From an uncultured Actinomyces sp. (GTDB lineage Bacteria; Actinomycetota; Actinomycetes; Actinomycetales; Actinomycetaceae): DNA of 6,265 nucleotides. Positions 4,207 through 6,265 of the stretch are shown here, piece by piece. The DNA is taken from assembly GCA_945949035.1 (NCBI GenBank), contig CAMFDH010000081.1, positions 1 through 6,265 of the forward strand, given 5' to 3'. Within the stretch, counting starts at the first letter, position 1; every line of letters begins with the position of its first letter. The position numbers and the translations under genes are program-made. The notes under the pieces are model-generated. The model did no database searches. It was not told the origin of the DNA and worked only from the letters and a program-made list of their open reading frames with translations.

Positions 4207-4707
4207 TCAGATGAGCCTGGGCACTTCACCGTCAGGCACGCCCAGCACCGTCGGCAGGCCCGTCTCGCAGACCGGCCGAACAGACTCCTGCCGGAGCTGG
4301 AGAGCCCCCGTTCCGAACTCGGCACGCAGCGCCTTGTGCAGGCGCTCCAGCACCTCCGACCCCTCCATGCCCGGGGCGTAGAAGGTGATGCTCGCCTGGG
4401 AGCCCACCTCCTCCACGACAGCGGCGTTCTCCGCGCCGTTCTCGTCTTCGACGTAGATCCGGGACGAGGGCACCGGGTACATGACCCCGTACTTGGTCTT
4501 CACGGTCACCAGAGGGATCGACTTCCCCTCGGGGACGCCCGCCGACAGGATCTCCTGCTCGTCCGGCCGGATGGGTGTCTCCAGGCGCGCGGGGGTCAGG
4601 GGCCCTTCTCCCGGCCGGTACCCGGGGGCATGGACGAGGAATTCGCTGTCCATGGTGAGATTGGCGACCTCGCCGTAGTTCAGCTTGTTGACCTTGATGA
4701 GCTGCAT
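4207..4707 (-). CDS. Hypothetical protein (166 aa)
   Basis: Begins MQLIKVNKLNYGEVANLTMD; the start is fixed by AAGGAGGAG six bases before the ATG at 4705-4707. It is the longest protein in the window. The first ~90 residues look like a beta-rich domain (LIKVNKLNYG, SEFLVHAPGYRPG, SIPLVTVKTKYGVMYPVPSSRIYVE). Then comes an alpha/beta part with ASITFYAPG and a helix SEVLERLHKALRAEFG. It has one Cys and no membrane segment. The preceding gene ends 13 bases upstream and carries this gene's ribosome site near its stop, so they are likely co-transcribed; a hairpin terminator follows. No family recognised. Confidence 0.83.
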   Translation of the reverse strand: MQLIKVNKLNYGEVANLTMDSEFLVHAPGYRPGEGPLTPARLETPIRPDEQEILSAGVPEGKSIPLVTVKTKYGVMYPVPSSRIYVEDENGAENAAVVEEVGSQASITFYAPGMEGSEVLERLHKALRAEFGTGALQLRQESVRPVCETGLPTVLGVPDGEVPRLI

Positions 4708-4720
4708 GTGGTCTCCTCCT

Positions 4721-4984
4721 TCAGCCAGTGGGGGCGTCGAGGGCTTCGACGTGGTCCCAGGAGGAGATCTCCTCGTCCTCGGACTGGCGGTCCAGGGCAT
4801 CATCGATCGCGCGGATCACCTGCTCGTGCTTCTGCCGGTTCTCGTGGGTGCTGTACAGGTCTTCGACCCACTCGTAAACCGTGTCGTCGTCGATGACCTG
4901 CTGCGGGATGTCCAGCTGGACGATCCCCTCCTCCTCGTACGTGACCGTTCGTGTACGCATGATCTCGACTTCTACCTTGGGCAT
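4721..4984 (-). CDS. Acidic hypothetical protein (87 aa)
   Basis: Begins MPKVEVEIMRTRTVTYEEEG and ends VEALDAPTG. AAGGAG five bases before the ATG at 4982-4984 sets the start. The first ~28 residues form alternating strands (VEVEIMRTRTVTYEEEGIVQ LDIP when joined), then helices DDDTVYEWVEDLYS and NRQKHEQVIRAIDDALDRQ, then an acidic end. The pattern of a beta hairpin with R-T-x-T-Y and a following helix recalls small DpnD/PcfM-like phage and plasmid proteins, but this is only a loose resemblance. A hairpin plus CCGGAAAAGGA leader precedes it (4997-5021). Confidence 0.82.
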   Translation of the reverse strand: MPKVEVEIMRTRTVTYEEEGIVQLDIPQQVIDDDTVYEWVEDLYSTHENRQKHEQVIRAIDDALDRQSEDEEISSWDHVEALDAPTG

Positions 4985-4996
4985 GTTGCTCCTTCA

Positions 4997-5021
4997 TCCT
5001 TTTCCGGCTGATGATTGTCAG
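4997..5021 (-). promoter_or_regulatory. Leader element: short hairpin plus CCGGAAAAGGA (copy 1)
   Basis: Leftward, a short inverted repeat CTGA/TCAG with a 6-base loop (5008-5021) is followed with no gap by CCGGAAAAGGA (4997-5007), then the true ribosome site and the ATG at 4984. The + strand string TTTCCGGCTGA (5001-5011) and the GTCAGG that closes the hairpin are identical in the leader at 5526-5553, although the loop differs in length and sequence. Conservation of stem and flank but not loop suggests an RNA or protein-binding element. Confidence 0.5.
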
Positions 5022-5045
5022 GTTTTACTAAGTGGAGCTAACTCT

Positions 5046-5065
5046 GAATAGCTTTAAGGCTATTC
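5046..5065. repeat. Near-perfect 20-bp palindrome over a stop codon
   Basis: GAATAGCTTTAAGGCTATTC differs from its own reverse complement at two positions only; the arms GAATAGC/GCTATTC (5046-5052, 5059-5065) are perfect. It covers the TAG stop of the gene starting at 5512. It could be a weak terminator (no U tract follows) or a protein site in the 75-base gap before the next gene. It is unusually AT-rich for this region. Confidence 0.45.
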
Positions 5066-5512
5066 CCAAGTATCACTGTAGGGATCGTACTCGTCATCCT
5101 TCACGACGATCCCATTCTTGGAAACCGCGATGTTCTCTGTTCCGAACACATCGAGAACAGCTTCTCGATACCTGGAGTTCTGCAATGCGCGCTTCAAGGA
5201 CCTGATGTTCGTGATGAGAGGGTTCGCCCTGTCATCGCGAAGGTCCCCAAAGGAAGGGTGGTTGACCCCATCCACACTCAACTCGGATGGCGTGCGCCCT
5301 CGGTCCTGATTCGTTCGGACCCAGATGCGGCGCACTTCGTAGAGTTCCGGGTCGGAGTTCATTCGGAGGTAAGAGACGGAGAATCCGATCTCCTCGACCT
5401 CCGGATGGTTGACCACGGGCATGACCAGGCTGCTGAGGTCGTCGATCGAAGCCTGCTCCTCCTCAACCGCCTGCTTCCCTTCGATCGGCAGTTCCCGCAG
5501 GTGGCTGTACAT
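5060..5512 (-). CDS. Hypothetical protein (150 aa)
   Basis: Begins MYSHLRELPIEGKQAVEEEQ; AGAGGAG seven bases before the ATG at 5510-5512 sets the start. Predicted order: an acidic helix (about 10-31), a core with MPVVNHPEVEEIGFSVSYLR and ELYEVRRIWVRTNQDRG (two strands), then a helix IRSLKRALQNSRYREAVLDVF, strands ENIAVSKNGIVVKDD, and an acidic aromatic tail EYDPYSDTWE. The string VNHP occurs twice (residues 34-37 and 83-86). It has no Cys and no membrane segment. A three-hairpin leader lies upstream (5526-5585). No family recognised. Confidence 0.82.
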   Translation of the reverse strand: MYSHLRELPIEGKQAVEEEQASIDDLSSLVMPVVNHPEVEEIGFSVSYLRMNSDPELYEVRRIWVRTNQDRGRTPSELSVDGVNHPSFGDLRDDRANPLITNIRSLKRALQNSRYREAVLDVFGTENIAVSKNGIVVKDDEYDPYSDTWE

Positions 5513-5525
5513 GCTGTCGCTCCTC

Positions 5526-5585
5526 TCTTTTTCCGGCTGACGGCCATCGTCAGGCGCAGTCTCACTGCACGACCCCCGAAGGGGT
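5526..5585 (-). promoter_or_regulatory. Structured leader with three hairpins and CCGGAAAAAGA (copy 2)
   Basis: Leftward order: ACCCC-TTCG-GGGGT (5572-5585, a 5-bp stem with a UUCG tetraloop), GCAGT-GAG-ACTGC (5556-5568), CTGACG-ATGGC-CGTCAG (5537-5553, perfect 6-bp stem), then directly CCGGAAAAAGA (5526-5536), the ribosome site and the ATG at 5512. The first hairpin lies 13 bases after the stop of the preceding gene and may serve as a short terminator. The third hairpin with its flank repeats the element at 4997-5021. Confidence 0.55.
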
Positions 5586-5597
5586 TTCGGCCTAGGG

Positions 5598-6032
5598 TCA
5601 GTCGCTCTCTCCGACGAAGACGTAGAAGCCCTCCTCGCCGTCGGCCAGTGCCGGTCCCTCCTTCTCCAGGGAGTTCAGGTCGACCACGATCCAGCCCTTC
5701 GACCGGTACCTGCGGGCGACGGCCACGGCGACGGACTCGTTGAGCTGGTCCAGCAGGAAACTGCCGAGCTTGAGTTCTTCTGCCTTGTCCATGAAGGTCT
5801 GCGTGTCCTTCTCGGCACTGGCGAGGGCTCCGTAGTCGGAGAAGGAGCCGTACCTGCGCCTCAGCATGGAGATCATCGCGTCGGTGTCCGGCCTGCGCTG
5901 GCCGTTCATCCACAGCGCCACCGCCGCCGCCTTCAGGTCGCCGCTGGAGGCCTCCGCGAGGTCCGAGAACCGGGACCAGTCGGTGTCGGCCATCGCCTCC
6001 AGCGTGGTCTCAACGAAGTCCTTCTTGTGCAT
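5598..6032 (-). CDS. Hypothetical acidic protein (144 aa)
   Basis: Begins MHKKDFVETTLEAMADTDWS; AAGGAG nine bases before the ATG at 6030-6032 sets the start. Mostly helical in the first two thirds: VETTLEAMADTDWSRFSDL, GDLKAAAVALWMNG, TDAMISMLRRRYGSF, QTFMDKAEELKLGSFLLDQL. The end looks like a strand pair, RRYRSKGWIVVDLNSLEKEG and EEGFYVFVGESD. It has no Cys and no membrane segment. It lies between the partial coiled-coil gene (43 bases upstream) and the three-hairpin leader of the next gene. No family recognised. Confidence 0.82.
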   Translation of the reverse strand: MHKKDFVETTLEAMADTDWSRFSDLAEASSGDLKAAAVALWMNGQRRPDTDAMISMLRRRYGSFSDYGALASAEKDTQTFMDKAEELKLGSFLLDQLNESVAVAVARRYRSKGWIVVDLNSLEKEGPALADGEEGFYVFVGESD

Positions 6033-6040
6033 GCTGCTTC

Positions 6041-6085
6041 TCCTTTTCCGGGGGATTTAACTGGCCGTCGGGCGGTCAGCCGCCC
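6041..6085 (-). promoter_or_regulatory. Hairpin and CCGGAAAAGGA leader (copy 3)
   Basis: Leftward, GGGCGG-CTGA-CCGCCC (6070-6085, perfect 6-bp stem, with the stop codon of the preceding gene in its loop) may act as a terminator. It is followed 18 bases later by CCGGAAAAGGA (6041-6051), identical over 11 bases to 4997-5007. Here the GGAAAAGGAG itself supplies the ribosome site for the ATG at 6032. Confidence 0.45.
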
Positions 6086-6265
6086 TGCTCGATGGCCAGC
6101 CGCTGCTTGGCTCCCTTGAGCCTCCGCTGCTGGTTGTCCAGCGTCCGCTTGGCCTTGTCGAGGTCGGCCTGACGGGCCTCCACCCGCTTCTGGGCGTTCT
6201 CGACCCCTCGCTCATACCGGGCCACCTCAGCGGCAGCCACCTCTTCGGGCGTACGGGGCGCATCG
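6076..6265 (-). CDS. C-terminus of a coiled-coil protein (5' end beyond window)
   Basis: The frame is open from the window edge to a TGA at 6076-6078 and gives 62 residues, DAPRTPEEVAAAEVARYERG followed by VENAQKRVEARQADLDKAKR, ending RLAIEQGG. Residues about 7-60 are an unbroken charged helix with Val/Leu/Ala/Ile at heptad-like spacing (V9, V14, V21, V28, L35, L42, L49, L56), so a coiled coil is very likely. A different frame starting with ATG near 6263 gives a low-complexity Arg/Pro/Ser peptide and is rejected. Such helices occur in phage scaffold, tail and DNA-repair proteins; the visible part does not say which. The stop codon lies in the loop of a GC hairpin. Confidence 0.78.
   Translation of the reverse strand, partial: DAPRTPEEVAAAEVARYERGVENAQKRVEARQADLDKAKRTLDNQQRRLKGAKQRLAIEQGG

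Noticed and set aside
3900..4325. Leftward frame extending the Cys/His gene to 141 codons
   Set aside because: The extension passes through the terminator hairpin and into the 166-aa gene in another frame.
4093..4896. 267-codon open frame on the + strand
   Set aside because: Composition is Arg/Pro/Gly-rich low complexity, it runs across a terminator hairpin, and the opposite strand has two genes with good ribosome sites.
6057..6263. Leftward frame starting with ATG at 6263
   Set aside because: The product is a low-complexity Arg/Pro/Ser peptide. The adjacent frame, open to the window edge, gives a clean coiled-coil helix and is the real gene.

Overview
The window looks like part of the early or accessory region of a large double-stranded DNA bacteriophage infecting a high-GC actinobacterium, most likely Streptomyces or a relative. 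The evidence is the high GC content by eye, 16 mostly very short genes packed head to tail on one strand, overlapping stop/start codons, strong AGGAG ribosome sites, and almost no recognisable families. The only enzyme I can name is a stand-alone HAD phosphatase of the phage T4 Pnkp (PseT) 3'-phosphatase type. Host and phage identity are inferences.

Layout. Positions 1-51 carry the last codons of a rightward (+) gene. A perfect 17-bp inverted repeat at 56-104 separates it from a leftward (-) array that fills the rest of the window. Read in its own direction (right to left), the array runs: a partial coiled-coil protein at the right edge; three unrecognised acidic proteins (5598-6032, 5060-5512, 4721-4984); a 166-aa protein ending at a hairpin (4149-4185); a small Cys/His protein with an unclear start (3900-4067); a 91-aa protein coupled to the 3'-phosphatase (3571-3846, 3131-3565); and a probable promoter with a 14-bp palindromic operator (3073-3114). 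That promoter precedes three tightly coupled small genes (2821-3045, 2573-2824, 2262-2567). A tRNA-like element follows at 2205-2261, then a two-helix membrane protein (1938-2177), and a 163-aa protein with a basic head and an acidic tail (1361-1852) closed by a strong terminator (1307-1340). A second probable promoter (1273-1301) precedes five more small genes: 908-1252, 811-930, 641-814 (one membrane helix), 395-607 (zinc-ribbon-like) and 170-295. Five genes are under 75 codons and easily missed: 170-295, 395-607, 641-814, 811-930 and 3900-4067.

How it may work. Terminators at 4149-4185, 1307-1340 and 56-104 divide the leftward genes into at least three transcription units. Four genes (starts at 295, 4984, 5512 and 6032) share a leader in which a hairpin precedes the sequence CYGGAAA(A)RGA and then the ribosome site. 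This resembles in layout the start-associated sequences known from cluster K mycobacteriophages, and may be a shared translational or transcriptional control element. The 3'-phosphatase suggests nucleic-acid end healing, possibly RNA or tRNA repair, and a tRNA-like element lies about 0.9 kb downstream of it. No stretch over 300 bases lacks a gene. I see no CRISPR array, insertion sequence, integrase or complete canonical tRNA.
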